Shown: positions 1-11,458, counted from the stretch's first letter. The stretch is DNA of 64,000 bases from Billgrantia antri (GCF_019430905.1 NZ_JAHYCA010000004.1:62001-126000), one strand, 5' to 3'. Notes: a model not told the origin generated them from the sequence alone. Numbers and translations are program-made.

Positions 1-349
1 GCCATCCCAGCAGCCACGGCGCCTGCCACAGGCAGAGCAGAGTGACGGGCAGCGAGGCGAGCAGGGCGATCACCAGCCCCGCATTGAGCGGCAGGGCGCG
101 CAACTGCCAGGCCTCTTCGCCATGTCGGCGTGCGGTCTGCGCCTGAACCCCCGATGAGAGTCCGAACATCAGGGCAGTGACCAGGAACATGGCGTAGCCG
201 CCTATGCCCACGCCTGCCAACGGCACCTCGCCCAGCGAGCCGACCAGGGCTGCATCGATCAGATTGATCAGGCTCTGGGTCAGCATCGCGGCGGTGATCG
301 GGGTGGCAAGGCGCAGGATACGTCGGCGACGACTCGAGTCGGGTAGCAT
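1..349 (-). CDS. MATE family efflux transporter, N-terminal part
   Basis: Reading leftwards from an ATG at 349, the first 116 residues are visible; the gene runs off the window edge, so the rest is missing. The N-terminus has a short basic stretch followed by a helix with the polar pattern of MATE exporters (TPITAAMLTQSLINLIDAAL), then two further hydrophobic segments. MATE proteins export cationic drugs or metabolites in exchange for Na+ or H+ across the inner membrane. It lies 63 bases downstream of metH on the same strand, with a hairpin between. Family assignment rests on the first helices only, so the subfamily (NorM or DinF type) is open. Confidence 0.75.
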   Translation of the reverse strand, partial: MLPDSSRRRRILRLATPITAAMLTQSLINLIDAALVGSLGEVPLAGVGIGGYAMFLVTALMFGLSSGVQAQTARRHGEEAWQLRALPLNAGLVIALLASLPVTLLCLWQAPWLLGW

Positions 350-373
350 GGCCTATCGCTGGTAATGTGGACG

Positions 374-394
374 GCCCACGCCGAAGGCGTGGGC
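374..394 (-). terminator. Hairpin downstream of metH
   Basis: A 9-bp perfect stem (374-382 with 386-394) and 3-base loop lie between the metH stop and the MATE start codon. No T-tract follows on the minus strand, so this is a terminator-like or mRNA-stabilising hairpin rather than a textbook intrinsic terminator. Confidence 0.35.
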
Positions 395-412
395 GATTCT
401 GGCCATCATCGA

Positions 413-4114
<3,702 letters not shown>

Positions 4115-4271
4115 GGGTCGGGTCGGTCTCCAGCGAAAGTCACGTCCAGGATCGTGGTCGCCCCTTAATGGTTGTCGGTTGCTGACGGGGGCGGTCGTGT
4201 CGGCCCGACATGGTAGCAAAACCAGCGCCTTGAGGGCAGGGCCGATCAAAAACCGACCAAAACAGTCGGGA

Positions 4272-4300
4272 TTGTCTCGCCGCAGGCTTTTGCTTACCAT
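4272..4300 (+). promoter_or_regulatory. Putative sigma-70 promoter of nfuA
   Basis: TTGTCT at 4272-4277 and TACCAT at 4295-4300 are separated by 17 bases, about 57 bases upstream of the nfuA start. The elements match the consensus only partly. Confidence 0.4.
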
Positions 4301-4356
4301 AAAGGCATTCATCTATGGCCAGCCGTTGCGGCCTTGGCCCGATCAGCGAGAACACC

Positions 4357-4947
4357 ATGAGCGAGATCATCCAGATTACCGACAGCGCCCAGGACTACCT
4401 CGCCGAACTGCTCGAGAAGCAGAACGTCGAAGGCATCGCCGTGCGCATCTTCATTACCCAGCCCGGGACCCCCTACGCCGAGACCTGCCTGGCCTACTGT
4501 CGTCCCGGCGAGGAGGAACCCAGCGACGAGAAGCTCGAACTCGAGAAGATCACGGTATTTCTCGACAAAAACAGCCTTGCCTTTCTCGAGGAGGCGGTGG
4601 TCGACTTCAACGCCGACCGCATGGGCGGCCAGCTGACCATCAAGGCGCCCAACGCCAAGATGCCCAAGGTCAACGCCGACAGCCCGCTCGAGGACCGCGT
4701 CAACTACATCCTCTACAGCGAGATCAATCCTGGCTTGGCTGCCCATGGCGGTGAGATCAAGCTGGTAGAGCTCACCGGGGATCAGGTGGCGGTGCTGGCC
4801 TTTGGCGGCGGCTGCCAGGGCTGTGCGGCGGTCGACCTGACCCTCAAGGAGGGGGTAGAGAAAACCCTGATGGAGCGCATTCCGGAGCTGGCCGGGATCC
4901 GCGACGTGACCGACCATACGGACACCACCAACGCCTACTATCGCTGA
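4357..4947 (+). CDS. nfuA: Fe/S biogenesis protein NfuA
   Basis: Carrier protein that binds a [4Fe-4S] cluster and delivers it to apoproteins, important under oxidative stress or iron limitation. The 196 residues contain an N-terminal degenerate A-type scaffold domain (about 1-100) and a C-terminal Nfu domain with the cluster-binding CQGC motif at Cys153 and Cys156, as in E. coli NfuA (191 aa). The ATG at 4357 begins the conserved sequence [15 protein letters not shown]; an in-frame ATG at 4315 would add 14 residues without homology. The ribosome binding site is weak. Divergent from metH. Confidence 0.95.
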   Translation: MSEIIQITDSAQDYLAELLEKQNVEGIAVRIFITQPGTPYAETCLAYCRPGEEEPSDEKLELEKITVFLDKNSLAFLEEAVVDFNADRMGGQLTIKAPNAKMPKVNADSPLEDRVNYILYSEINPGLAAHGGEIKLVELTGDQVAVLAFGGGCQGCAAVDLTLKEGVEKTLMERIPELAGIRDVTDHTDTTNAYYR

Positions 4948-5002
4948 CGTTCATACGGCGAGCCGCCTGTTACTCCATCCCGCGCCTCCTGCGGGCTGGA
5001 CC

Positions 5003-5025
5003 AAAACGCGCCCCGCAGGGCGCGT
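5003..5025 (-). terminator. Intrinsic terminator of the KfrA-like gene
   Basis: A 7-bp stem (5006-5012 with 5019-5025) is followed on the minus strand by TTTT, just beyond the stop codon at 5033. It lies between the convergent ends of nfuA and the KfrA-like gene; the T-run favours action on the minus-strand transcript. Confidence 0.5.
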
Positions 5026-5032
5026 AGAACAG

Positions 5033-6082
5033 TCAGCGAATGCTCTCGGAGGGCTCCCTCTTGGAGCCCTCCTGCGTCTCGGATCCCCGCTCACCACGAC
5101 GTGACGGCTTTCCTTCCTCGTCTGGCTGCCACGTGCGCCGCATCAACTCGGCTTCGAGTGTGCGCAGCCGAGCCGCCTGCTCGTCGATGTGGCGCTTCTG
5201 ATCGTCGATACGGGCCTGCAATAGCGACTGTTCGTGACGCAGGGTATCGATGCGCTCCTCGGCGCGACTCCTGGCCCACTGGGTCTCGCGATGCTGCTTT
5301 TCTTCCTTGGCCAGCCCCGCCTGAGTCTCCTGAAGCTGTCGCTGCAGGTTTTCCTGACGCTTCTCCAGCTGCTGCAGCGTCGCATCATGGCGCTTTTCCG
5401 CCGCCACCCGCTCCTGGCGCGCCTCGTCGAGCAGGCCCATCAGGCGCGCTTCGGCTGCCTCATGGCGCTGCTCTTCCTGATTCAGTCTCGCCAACTGCTG
5501 GGCATCGCGGTCGGCCAGTGCCTGTTGGTGGGCATGGGCTTGACGCTCGCTCTCCTGCTGCAGCTTGTCGAGTTGCTGCAGGGCGCGCCCCAGGCGCTCC
5601 TCCAACTGGCGGGCCCGCTCTTGCCACTGATCGCGCTCGGCCTCGATCCTGGCCAGTGCGGCACTGCGCTGCTCCAGCCGCTGCTCCGTTCCCGCCAGAT
5701 GGGACGATAGGGCGGCCTCACGCTGCTCGGCATCCTCGACCTGGCGCTGCGCTTCCTGCATGGCCGCCTGAGATTCCGCCACGCGGCGGTCGGCCTGCTC
5801 GCGATAGCCTGCCAAGGCATCGCCGGCAGCCTCCTGGGCCTTGCACCACAGGCTTTCAGCCAGCTTCTGCACCGGCTCTGGCATGGCCAGGGTGCCATAG
5901 GCCGGCTGCTCACGACTGGCCTCGCGCTGGAAACGCCATTCACGCAAGTGATCGCTGATGGTAGTAAAGCTGCCGGTTCCCAGCACGTCGCGAATCTTCT
6001 GGACACTGGGAGCGTCCCCTTTGGCTAACAGGCTCTCGATGGCCTGCTGAACGTCTTCATACTGCACACCGCTGCGCGCCAT
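5033..6082 (-). CDS. KfrA-type DNA-binding coiled-coil protein
   Basis: Predicted DNA-binding protein of 349 residues. Residues 1 to about 115 look like the KfrA N-terminal domain, with a helix-turn-helix in KIRDVLGTGSFTTISDHLREW. The rest (about 100-330) is an almost uninterrupted alpha-helical coiled coil rich in Q, E, R and A, with a charged C-terminal tail. Plasmid KfrA proteins are autorepressors that multimerise through such a tail; this copy is chromosomal. The ATG at 6082 has a good AAGGAG site. It is divergent from a tyrosine recombinase, and its candidate promoter overlaps an 11-10-11 inverted repeat, suggesting autoregulation. The last codons contain a 10-bp inverted repeat (5048-5072). 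Its function here is unknown. Confidence 0.8.
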   Translation of the reverse strand: MARSGVQYEDVQQAIESLLAKGDAPSVQKIRDVLGTGSFTTISDHLREWRFQREASREQPAYGTLAMPEPVQKLAESLWCKAQEAAGDALAGYREQADRRVAESQAAMQEAQRQVEDAEQREAALSSHLAGTEQRLEQRSAALARIEAERDQWQERARQLEERLGRALQQLDKLQQESERQAHAHQQALADRDAQQLARLNQEEQRHEAAEARLMGLLDEARQERVAAEKRHDATLQQLEKRQENLQRQLQETQAGLAKEEKQHRETQWARSRAEERIDTLRHEQSLLQARIDDQKRHIDEQAARLRTLEAELMRRTWQPDEEGKPSRRGERGSETQEGSKREPSESIR

Positions 6083-6217
6083 GACGATCTCCTTGTGGGG
6101 TGGGCGGCTGATCCTTGCTCACGCGGCAGGCGTCGCTTGTTGTCGCTGTTTCCATGCGCCCGCTCGGATTCCTAAGCATAGCGACTTTCGTCCAAGGCGG
6201 AAAGAAGATTACATCAA

Positions 6218-6229
6218 ACGTAATTACGT
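6218..6229. promoter_or_regulatory. 12-bp perfect palindrome, operator candidate
   Basis: ACGTAATTACGT is a perfect 12-bp palindrome within an AT-rich stretch that also carries four copies of ATTAC (6208, 6223, 6232 and 6263). It lies just downstream of the putative -10 of the KfrA-like gene, a usual position for a repressor site. Confidence 0.5.
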
Positions 6230-6231
6230 AA

Positions 6232-6261
6232 ATTACACAATGAAAAAGGAATAAAATTCAA
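6232..6261 (-). promoter_or_regulatory. Putative promoter of the KfrA-like gene
   Basis: On the minus strand TTGAAT (6256-6261) and TGTAAT (6232-6237) are separated by 18 bases. The -35 lies inside the left arm of the inverted repeat at 6254-6285, so a bound regulator could block it. The 5' leader would be about 145 bases. Confidence 0.45.
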
Positions 6262-6285
6262 GATTACCCGTCTTATCTTGAATTT
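6254..6285. repeat. 11-10-11 inverted repeat, operator candidate
   Basis: The arms AAATTCAAGAT (6254-6264) and ATCTTGAATTT (6275-6285) are perfect inverted repeats with a 10-base spacer. The centre-to-centre distance is 21 bp, two helical turns, which suits a dimeric DNA-binding protein. It sits between the divergent KfrA-like and recombinase genes. It could instead form a hairpin in the recombinase mRNA leader. Confidence 0.6.
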
Positions 6286-6351
6286 ATCGCCGCTACACGC
6301 AACACTTCTGCACAGAGACGACAAGCACGACGCAGGTAGACGACACGAGCG

Positions 6352-7587
6352 ATGCACGAACGAGAATTTCACGAGCAAAAGCTTCGTGAAGAGAGCAGCA
6401 ACGACGCCATTGCTCATCAGAGCGAGGAACGAAACCCGGCTCGCTATGCAGCAACAGGCGATCCCGTTTCGTCGGCTGCGGTAGTAGCCGGCGCAAATGG
6501 CGCTGCCCGAATCGCCGCCAGCAGCGACGCCGAGGCCGTGGCCCAGTGGCTTGCCGAGTTTCGTGCCAGTCCGCAGACGCTACGAGCCTATCGTCGCGAA
6601 GCCGAGCGGCTGCTGCTTTGGCTCGAGCATCACGGCCGGTGTCTCGATCAATTGCGCCGCCAGGATCTGGACGCCTTCGAGTCATTCCTCGCATCGCCCA
6701 CGCCGCGACACCTCTGGGTGGGGCCGCCGCGGCCGCGCCATGCGCCGGACTGGCGGCCGTTTCGCGGTCCGCTATCGCCGGCCAGCCGAAGGCAGAGCCT
6801 GGTGATTCTGCAGGGCATGTTCGCCTGGCTGGTGGAGGCCGGGTGGGTAGGCCATAATCCCTTCCGCCTGATGCGCGACAAGCGCCGTCGGCTCGACAAT
6901 CGCCAGGCTGGCATCGACCGCTACCTGGAGCGCCCGCTGTGGGAGTGGCTCTGGCAGTGGCTCAACCGGCCCCTGGAAGAGAACGCCAACGCTCGCGAGG
7001 GTTATCTCCGGCAGCGCCGGCGGGTGATCTTCGGTTTCGCCTACCTGTTGGCACCGCGTATCGGCGAGATGGCCAGCGCCGAGATGGGCGACTTCTTCCA
7101 GCGCGAAGGCCGATGGTGGTGGCGGGTAGTGGGGAAGGGCGGCAAGGCAGCGCGAATACCGGTACCCGACGATATGCTGGCCCTGTTGCGCGAATGGCGG
7201 CAAGAACTCGACCTGAGTGCCGAACCAGCCTTCGGGGAAACGGGTCCCGTGCTGCGCGGACTGGACGGCAAGCGCGGCCTGGGCGACAACCAGCTCTACC
7301 GCCTGATACGCGAGACCTTTCGCCAGGCCGCCTCGGCTCTGGAAGCCGAAGCCGGCGAGGCGATGGCGATACAGGTAGCTCGCCTGCGCAGCGCCACGCC
7401 GCACTGGCTACGCCATACCGCGCTCACGCATCAGGCCCAGGCCGGCGTCGAGCTGCGCTATCTTGCCAGTACTGCCCGCCATGCCCGGCTGGACACCACT
7501 GCACGCTACCTCCATAGCGAAGACGAGGAGTGGCATCGCCAACAGACGCTTCATGGTTTGCCCAGCAGGGCGGCCGAGTCGGTATAA
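6352..7587 (+). CDS. Tyrosine-type site-specific recombinase
   Basis: Protein of 411 residues with the tyrosine-recombinase architecture: a SAM-like core-binding domain (about 60-185) and a catalytic domain (about 220-395). The catalytic set is visible: Arg236 in APRIGEMAS, a Lys in KGGK (262-265), His351 and Arg354 in HWLRHT, His377, and the nucleophile Tyr386 in TARYLH. It is therefore probably active. It differs from XerC/XerD in its long N-terminal extension and insertions near 115-145 and 205-225. No integrated element, att repeat or tRNA flanks it, so it does not look like a plain prophage integrase. It is divergent from the KfrA-like gene. Start choice is uncertain: the first 50 residues lack recognisable homology and I see no clear ribosome binding site. 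Confidence 0.85.
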   Translation: MHEREFHEQKLREESSNDAIAHQSEERNPARYAATGDPVSSAAVVAGANGAARIAASSDAEAVAQWLAEFRASPQTLRAYRREAERLLLWLEHHGRCLDQLRRQDLDAFESFLASPTPRHLWVGPPRPRHAPDWRPFRGPLSPASRRQSLVILQGMFAWLVEAGWVGHNPFRLMRDKRRRLDNRQAGIDRYLERPLWEWLWQWLNRPLEENANAREGYLRQRRRVIFGFAYLLAPRIGEMASAEMGDFFQREGRWWWRVVGKGGKAARIPVPDDMLALLREWRQELDLSAEPAFGETGPVLRGLDGKRGLGDNQLYRLIRETFRQAASALEAEAGEAMAIQVARLRSATPHWLRHTALTHQAQAGVELRYLASTARHARLDTTARYLHSEDEEWHRQQTLHGLPSRAAESV

Positions 7588-7588
7588 T
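7558..7588 (+). promoter_or_regulatory. Putative promoter of sufE
   Basis: A consensus TATAAT (7583-7588) follows TTGCCC (7558-7563) with a 19-base spacer, inside the last codons of the recombinase gene and 27 bases upstream of the sufE ATG. The -10 is convincing; the -35 spacing is long. Confidence 0.5.
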
Positions 7589-7615
7589 GGTGGACAAGCC
7601 AATACGGGAGACGAC

Positions 7616-8047
7616 ATGACTACCGAAGCCACGGCCGAACAGGCCCAGCAGGCGCTGCTGGAAGAGTTCGAGATGTTCGACAACTGGATGGACCGCTACC
7701 AGTACATCATCGACATGGGCAAGCAGCTGCCGGCGTTTCCCGAAGAGTGGAAGACGCCCGAGCGCAAGATTCAGGGCTGCCAGTCGAACGTCTGGATGCA
7801 TCACCGCCGCGAAGGCGAGGTGCTGCACTTCGATGCAATATCGGATGCGGCCATCGTCTCCGGCCTGATCGCCGTGCTTATGCGCATCTACAACGACCGG
7901 CCGGCTGACGAGATTCGCGACACCAGCCCCCATTTCCTCGAAGACCTGGGCCTCGACAAGCATCTCTCACCGACGCGCAGCAACGGGCTGCATGCCATGC
8001 TCGGCAAGATCTACGAGGTCGCCGAGAAAGAGGCAGCCTCGGCCTGA
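7616..8047 (+). CDS. sufE: SufE family cysteine desulfuration protein
   Basis: Cytoplasmic sulfur acceptor that takes persulfide from a cysteine desulfurase (SufS or CsdA) and stimulates it during Fe-S cluster assembly. The 143 residues fit SufE/CsdE, and the active-site cysteine is Cys55 in KIQGCQSNVW. The ATG at 7616 follows GGAG at a suitable distance. No sufBCD or desulfurase gene is nearby, so partner choice between Suf and Csd cannot be settled from the window. The last 37 bases overlap the convergent ribbon-helix-helix gene. Confidence 0.92.
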   Translation: MTTEATAEQAQQALLEEFEMFDNWMDRYQYIIDMGKQLPAFPEEWKTPERKIQGCQSNVWMHHRREGEVLHFDAISDAAIVSGLIAVLMRIYNDRPADEIRDTSPHFLEDLGLDKHLSPTRSNGLHAMLGKIYEVAEKEAASA

Positions 8048-8388
8048 CGCCGGCGCTCACGCTCGAGAATGCGTTCGCTATCCAGGCTGCCAATCGAGAC
8101 ATTCTGCGTCACAGGGATCTCACCCGTCAGCTGCAGCGCCTGGTAACGACCGCAGCAGACACGCAGGAAGGAAGCGAAGTTGGCCGGATCGTGGCCCGCC
8201 TCGGCACACTCCTGCGACAACCTCGCCACCAGCTGGCTCAGAGTGAGTCCGTCGCGCCTGCCGATCTCTTCCAGTACCGTCCAGAAGAATCGCTCGAGGC
8301 GCACGCTGGTGCAGACCCCGTCGAGACGCATGGAGCGTGTTTGCGGCTCCCAGAGCTGCGGTTCGGCGCCGATGAATAGCCTGCACAT
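8011..8388 (-). CDS. Ribbon-helix-helix domain protein
   Basis: Small protein of 125 residues resembling the ribbon-helix-helix family of PF13467. The strand-helix-helix core is about residues 20-75: a basic beta-strand (MRLDGVCTSVRLERFFWTVL), then LTLSQLVARLSQECAEAG. Such proteins can be DNA-binding regulators; the target is unknown. The C-terminus is charged (ILERERRRQAEA). I chose the ATG at 8388 because GGGAGG precedes it. The 3' end overlaps sufE by 37 bases in convergent orientation. Confidence 0.75.
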   Translation of the reverse strand: MCRLFIGAEPQLWEPQTRSMRLDGVCTSVRLERFFWTVLEEIGRRDGLTLSQLVARLSQECAEAGHDPANFASFLRVCCGRYQALQLTGEIPVTQNVSIGSLDSERILERERRRQAEAASFSATS

Positions 8389-8458
8389 ACGTTTTCCTCC
8401 CTTGCTGGCCCGTCCGATCCCTTCATCATGGTGTCGGGCACGGGCCAGAGCAAGGCGT

Positions 8459-9040
8459 CTAGTGCTCGATCCGAGTGCCCAGCACACTCAGGAACTGGGC
8501 CAGCCATGCGGGGTGGGCGGGCCAGGCCGGGGCAGTGACCAATTTGCCATCGGTGACCGCATCGTCCACCGCGATGTCGGCATAGCGACCGCCGGCCAGC
8601 TCAACCTCGGGGCGGCAGGCCGGGTAGGCCGAGCAGGTACGCCCTTCCAGCACCCGGGCGGCCGCCAGCAGCTGGGCACCATGACAGATCGCCGCCACCG
8701 GCTTGTCGGCCGAGAAGAAGTGGCGCACCAGGGCGATGACTTTATCGTTCAGACGCAGGTATTCCGGCGCCCGCCCACCGGCAATGACCAGGCCGTCATA
8801 GTCGGCCGGCTCCACCGTGGCGAAATCCGCGTTGAGGGTAAAGCGATGGCCCGGCTTCTCGCTATAGGTCTGGTCGCCCTCGAAGTCGTGAATGGCGGTG
8901 GCGATGCTGTCGCCAGCCCGCTTGTCGGGGCACACGGCATCGACGCGGTGACCCACGGCTTTAAGGGCCTGGAACGGCACCATGGTTTCGTAGTCTTCGG
9001 CAAAGTCGCCGCACATCAAGAGCAGTCGCTTGGCAGGCAT
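8459..9040 (-). CDS. DJ-1/PfpI family protein
   Basis: Protein of 193 residues with the glutamine-amidotransferase-like fold of the DJ-1/PfpI superfamily. The nucleophile elbow is AICHGAQ with its reactive cysteine, and an upstream acidic residue lies in the GDFAEDYE region. Family members include glyoxalase III or deglycase-type stress proteins, proteases and ThiJ-like proteins; the sequence does not decide among these. It stands alone, 70 bases upstream of the RHH gene on the same strand. Confidence 0.85.
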   Translation of the reverse strand: MPAKRLLLMCGDFAEDYETMVPFQALKAVGHRVDAVCPDKRAGDSIATAIHDFEGDQTYSEKPGHRFTLNADFATVEPADYDGLVIAGGRAPEYLRLNDKVIALVRHFFSADKPVAAICHGAQLLAAARVLEGRTCSAYPACRPEVELAGGRYADIAVDDAVTDGKLVTAPAWPAHPAWLAQFLSVLGTRIEH

Positions 9041-9064
9041 TGGCGTGTCTCCTCATCGACTCGT

Positions 9065-9081
9065 CGTGGTGGGATACCACG
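9065..9081. terminator. Small hairpin downstream of yidD
   Basis: A 6-bp stem (9065-9070 with 9076-9081) with a 5-base loop lies in the 86-base gap between the yidD stop and the DJ-1-like start. There is no T-tract, so this is a weak terminator candidate. Confidence 0.25.
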
Positions 9082-9126
9082 ATTCAGTCTGTCATCGATG
9101 AGCCGGAGGAGGGTGGTAGCCGAATA

Positions 9127-9495
9127 CTACAGGCGCTCGGTCCCGGCACGCTGTTGCGCGCCGTGGGAAGGGCAGCAGCGGAAATGCTCGTCGAGCTCGG
9201 GATCCTCGCGGCAGAGCCGTTCGCTGGGTCCGCCGGGCACGGGATCAAGGCCGCCTTCGCTACCGGGGTGGCAGCGTACGATACGCTTGGCGGCGAGCCA
9301 TCCGCCGCGTAGCGGGCCATGGACCTGAATGGCTTCCACCGTATAGTACGAGCAGCTTGGCCAGAAACGGCAGCGCGGGCCCAGCAGGGGGCTTATCACC
9401 AGTTGGTAGAGCCTGACCAGAGCGATCATCGCGAGCCCAGGGGCGCCGCGCAGCCACCTGCCAAGGCGCGCAAGCCAGGCCGCCAGGCAGGGCAT
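9127..9495 (-). CDS. yidD: Membrane protein insertion efficiency factor YidD
   Basis: Small YidD protein (122 aa) associated with the inner membrane and implicated in YidC-dependent insertion. The core is clear: an amphipathic/hydrophobic N-terminus, then [20 protein letters not shown] with the family's conserved cysteines, and [17 protein letters not shown]. The C-terminus after about residue 88 is longer than usual and looks unstructured. yidD is normally found between rnpA and yidC; here it starts 3 bases after the hisI stop, at the end of a zur-hisI-yidD cluster. Confidence 0.9.
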   Translation of the reverse strand: MPCLAAWLARLGRWLRGAPGLAMIALVRLYQLVISPLLGPRCRFWPSCSYYTVEAIQVHGPLRGGWLAAKRIVRCHPGSEGGLDPVPGGPSERLCREDPELDEHFRCCPSHGAQQRAGTERL

Positions 9496-9498
9496 GTT

Positions 9499-9951
9499 TC
9501 AGCGCTCCTGCGCCGGCTTGCGGTAGAGGGTTTCGGGGTCGATCAACGGCTCGCTGGTGATGCGCACCTCACTTTCCTCGAGGGCTACGTAGAAACAGCT
9601 GCGCCGCCCGGTATGGCACGCGGGGCCGGTCTGTTCGACCTGCAGCAGTAGTGTGTCGCCGTCACAATCGAGGCTGGCTCCGCGCAGATGCTGCTGCTGG
9701 CCCGAAGACTCGCCCTTGCGCCACAGCTTGCCGCGGGAGCGCGACCAGTAGCAGACGCGACCGGTAGCAAGCGTCTCTTCCAGCGCCTCGCGGTTCATCC
9801 AGGCCATCATCAGCACTTCGCCGCTGTCATGCTGCTGGGCGATGGCGGGAATCAGGCCAACGTCGTTGAAACGCACGGCCTCGAGCACCTCGGCCAGCGG
9901 CATACGAGAGTCGAGTTTGGCATGCTCGAGTTGCTTGAAGGTATCGGTCAT
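9499..9951 (-). CDS. hisI: Phosphoribosyl-AMP cyclohydrolase
   Basis: Third step of histidine biosynthesis: opens the purine ring of phosphoribosyl-AMP. A 150-residue monofunctional HisI without a HisE domain. Metal-site residues are present: Asp95, Asp97 and Asp99 in the DCDGD region, and Cys96, Cys112 and Cys119 (ACHTGRRSC). I start it at the ATG at 9951, where homology begins; the frame stays open to 10119. It lies 20 bases downstream of zur and 3 bases upstream of yidD, away from other his genes in the window. Because HisI is a zinc enzyme, the link to Zur may be functional. Confidence 0.93.
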   Translation of the reverse strand: MTDTFKQLEHAKLDSRMPLAEVLEAVRFNDVGLIPAIAQQHDSGEVLMMAWMNREALEETLATGRVCYWSRSRGKLWRKGESSGQQQHLRGASLDCDGDTLLLQVEQTGPACHTGRRSCFYVALEESEVRITSEPLIDPETLYRKPAQER

Positions 9952-9971
9952 GGCACATCCGTTGCGTAGTA

Positions 9972-10424
9972 TCAGGCACGAACCGCTGCGTTCAGGCAGG
10001 CGTCGCAGCTGCCCAGCAGTTCGATGGTCTGGCGTTCGACGCGAAAGCCCAGAGCGCGCGCCTTGGCACTGAGCTGGGCGTTGACGTCGTCCAGATGCAG
10101 CTCCTCGACGCGCCCGCAATGGCGGCAGATCAAGAGCTGGAAGCCGTGCGCATGCTCCGGGCAGGGACAGGCAACATAGGCATTGAGCGACTCGATGCGA
10201 TGTACCAGCCCCTGCTCGATAAGGAAGTCTAGCGCTCGGTAGATCGTCGGCGGACGGGCTGCTGCATGCTCGACGGCAAGCCGATCGAGCAGTTCATAGG
10301 CCTTCAGGCCTCCGCTGGCCCCGGCAATCATTTCGAGCACTCGGCGCCGAATCGGGGTGAAACGCGCGCCACGAAGTTGGCATTGTCTCTCGGCCTGCGC
10401 AAGCAGGGCAGTAGCATCGGTCAT
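9972..10424 (-). CDS. zur: Fur family regulator, Zur type
   Basis: Zinc-responsive repressor of 150 residues. The N-terminal winged helix contains the recognition helix around RPPTIYRALDFLIEQGLVHR. The C-terminal half has two CxxC pairs, Cys100/Cys103 and Cys140/Cys143, for the structural zinc, and a Cys86-Cys88-His91-His93 cluster that fits the Zur sensor site rather than Fur. It lies 33 bases downstream of the ATP-grasp gene and 20 bases upstream of hisI on the same strand, so it could belong to either transcript. No znuABC genes are in the window. Confidence 0.88.
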   Translation of the reverse strand: MTDATALLAQAERQCQLRGARFTPIRRRVLEMIAGASGGLKAYELLDRLAVEHAAARPPTIYRALDFLIEQGLVHRIESLNAYVACPCPEHAHGFQLLICRHCGRVEELHLDDVNAQLSAKARALGFRVERQTIELLGSCDACLNAAVRA

Positions 10425-10457
10425 GGGCGACCCGGTATCTCAGGAACAGCGTCCATT

Positions 10458-11453
10458 CTACGTGTTGGCACAGGTCGGGGCCAGCTCACGGTCGGGCAGG
10501 TCCTTGAGTTCGCCGCGCCGGGCGAAGTGGTGCTGGGCAAAGGCGACCCTCTCCTTGACACCCAAGCGATCGGACTGCTTCTCCACCAGGTCGAGACGCG
10601 AACGCAGCCCTTCGCCGTTGGCCATCTGGATGGCAAGCCCCGGACGGGCATTGAGTTCAAGCAGCATGGGGCCCCGATTGCGGTCTATCACCATGTCGGT
10701 GCCCAGGTAGCCTAGCCCGGTCATTTCATAGCAGCTCGCCGTCAGCTCGAGCAGGCTGGTCCAGTCGGGAATGCGCAGGCTGGCAAGCTCGTGGCCGGTA
10801 TCCGGGTGGTCGCGGCGCGAGCGGTCGAACTGCACGCCACGTACCGCGGTCCCCGTGGCGATATCGAGCCCAACGCCCACCGCCCCCTGGTGCAGGTTCG
10901 CCTTGCCGTCTGAGGCCGCCGTCGACAGGCGCATCATGGCCATGACCGGGAAGCCTTGGAAGACGATTACCCGGATATCGGGCACGCCTTCGTAGGTGTA
11001 CTCGGAGAGCTTCTCGTCAAAGTTGATCAGCGCCTCGATCATCGCCACATCGGGAGCGCCGCCGAGAGAGTAGAGACCCGACAGGATATTGGAGATGTGA
11101 CGATGCAGATCCTCGAGGCTCAGCTTGGCGCCGCTGGGCTTGACGAAACCGTCGTGGTCGACCCGCTCGATCACCAGGATGCCCTTGCCGCCGCTACCCT
11201 TGGCCGGTTTGATGGCGAAACCGCCGTGGCCCGCGATCATGTCGCCCACCCGCTTGACCTCGAACTGTGTGGTCACGGTGCCGATCAAGGCCGGGGTAGT
11301 GATGCCGTACTGCTCGGCGAGCAGCTTGGTCTTGAGCTTGTCATCCACCAGTGGGTAGAGGCGCCGGCTGTTGTAGCGCCCGATGTAACGGATGTTGCGC
11401 CGGTTCATGCCGATGATACCGCGACGCAATAGCTGACTCGGCCTTGCCCACAT
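10458..11453 (-). CDS. RimK-like ATP-grasp ligase (alpha-L-glutamate ligase-like)
   Basis: Cytoplasmic ATP-grasp amidoligase of 331 residues, belonging to the alpha-L-glutamate ligase-like family related to RimK. The N-terminus with MNRRN and YNSRRLYPLVDDKL is characteristic. The ATP-grasp core shows KPAKGSGGKGILVIE (nucleotide-binding loop) and LLELNARPGLAIQMANG (metal-binding end). RimK adds glutamates to ribosomal protein S6; the substrate of this family is not established. It starts 5 bases after the 7TM gene and forms an operon with it and the retropepsin lipoprotein, a recurrent set in gammaproteobacteria. This suggests a peptide-ligase/peptidase system acting across the inner membrane. 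Confidence 0.85.
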   Translation of the reverse strand: MWARPSQLLRRGIIGMNRRNIRYIGRYNSRRLYPLVDDKLKTKLLAEQYGITTPALIGTVTTQFEVKRVGDMIAGHGGFAIKPAKGSGGKGILVIERVDHDGFVKPSGAKLSLEDLHRHISNILSGLYSLGGAPDVAMIEALINFDEKLSEYTYEGVPDIRVIVFQGFPVMAMMRLSTAASDGKANLHQGAVGVGLDIATGTAVRGVQFDRSRRDHPDTGHELASLRIPDWTSLLELTASCYEMTGLGYLGTDMVIDRNRGPMLLELNARPGLAIQMANGEGLRSRLDLVEKQSDRLGVKERVAFAQHHFARRGELKDLPDRELAPTCANT

Positions 11454-11458
11454 GATGT

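Noticed and set aside
4115..4356. Possible cobalamin or SAH riboswitch in the metH leader
   Set aside because: No B12-box-like or SAH-type conserved core could be recognised in the 242-base divergent region; a covariance-model search would settle this.
6352..7587. Recombinase as a prophage or island integrase
   Set aside because: No adjacent tRNA, direct-repeat att sites, phage genes or base-composition shift; the neighbours on both sides are ordinary chromosomal genes.
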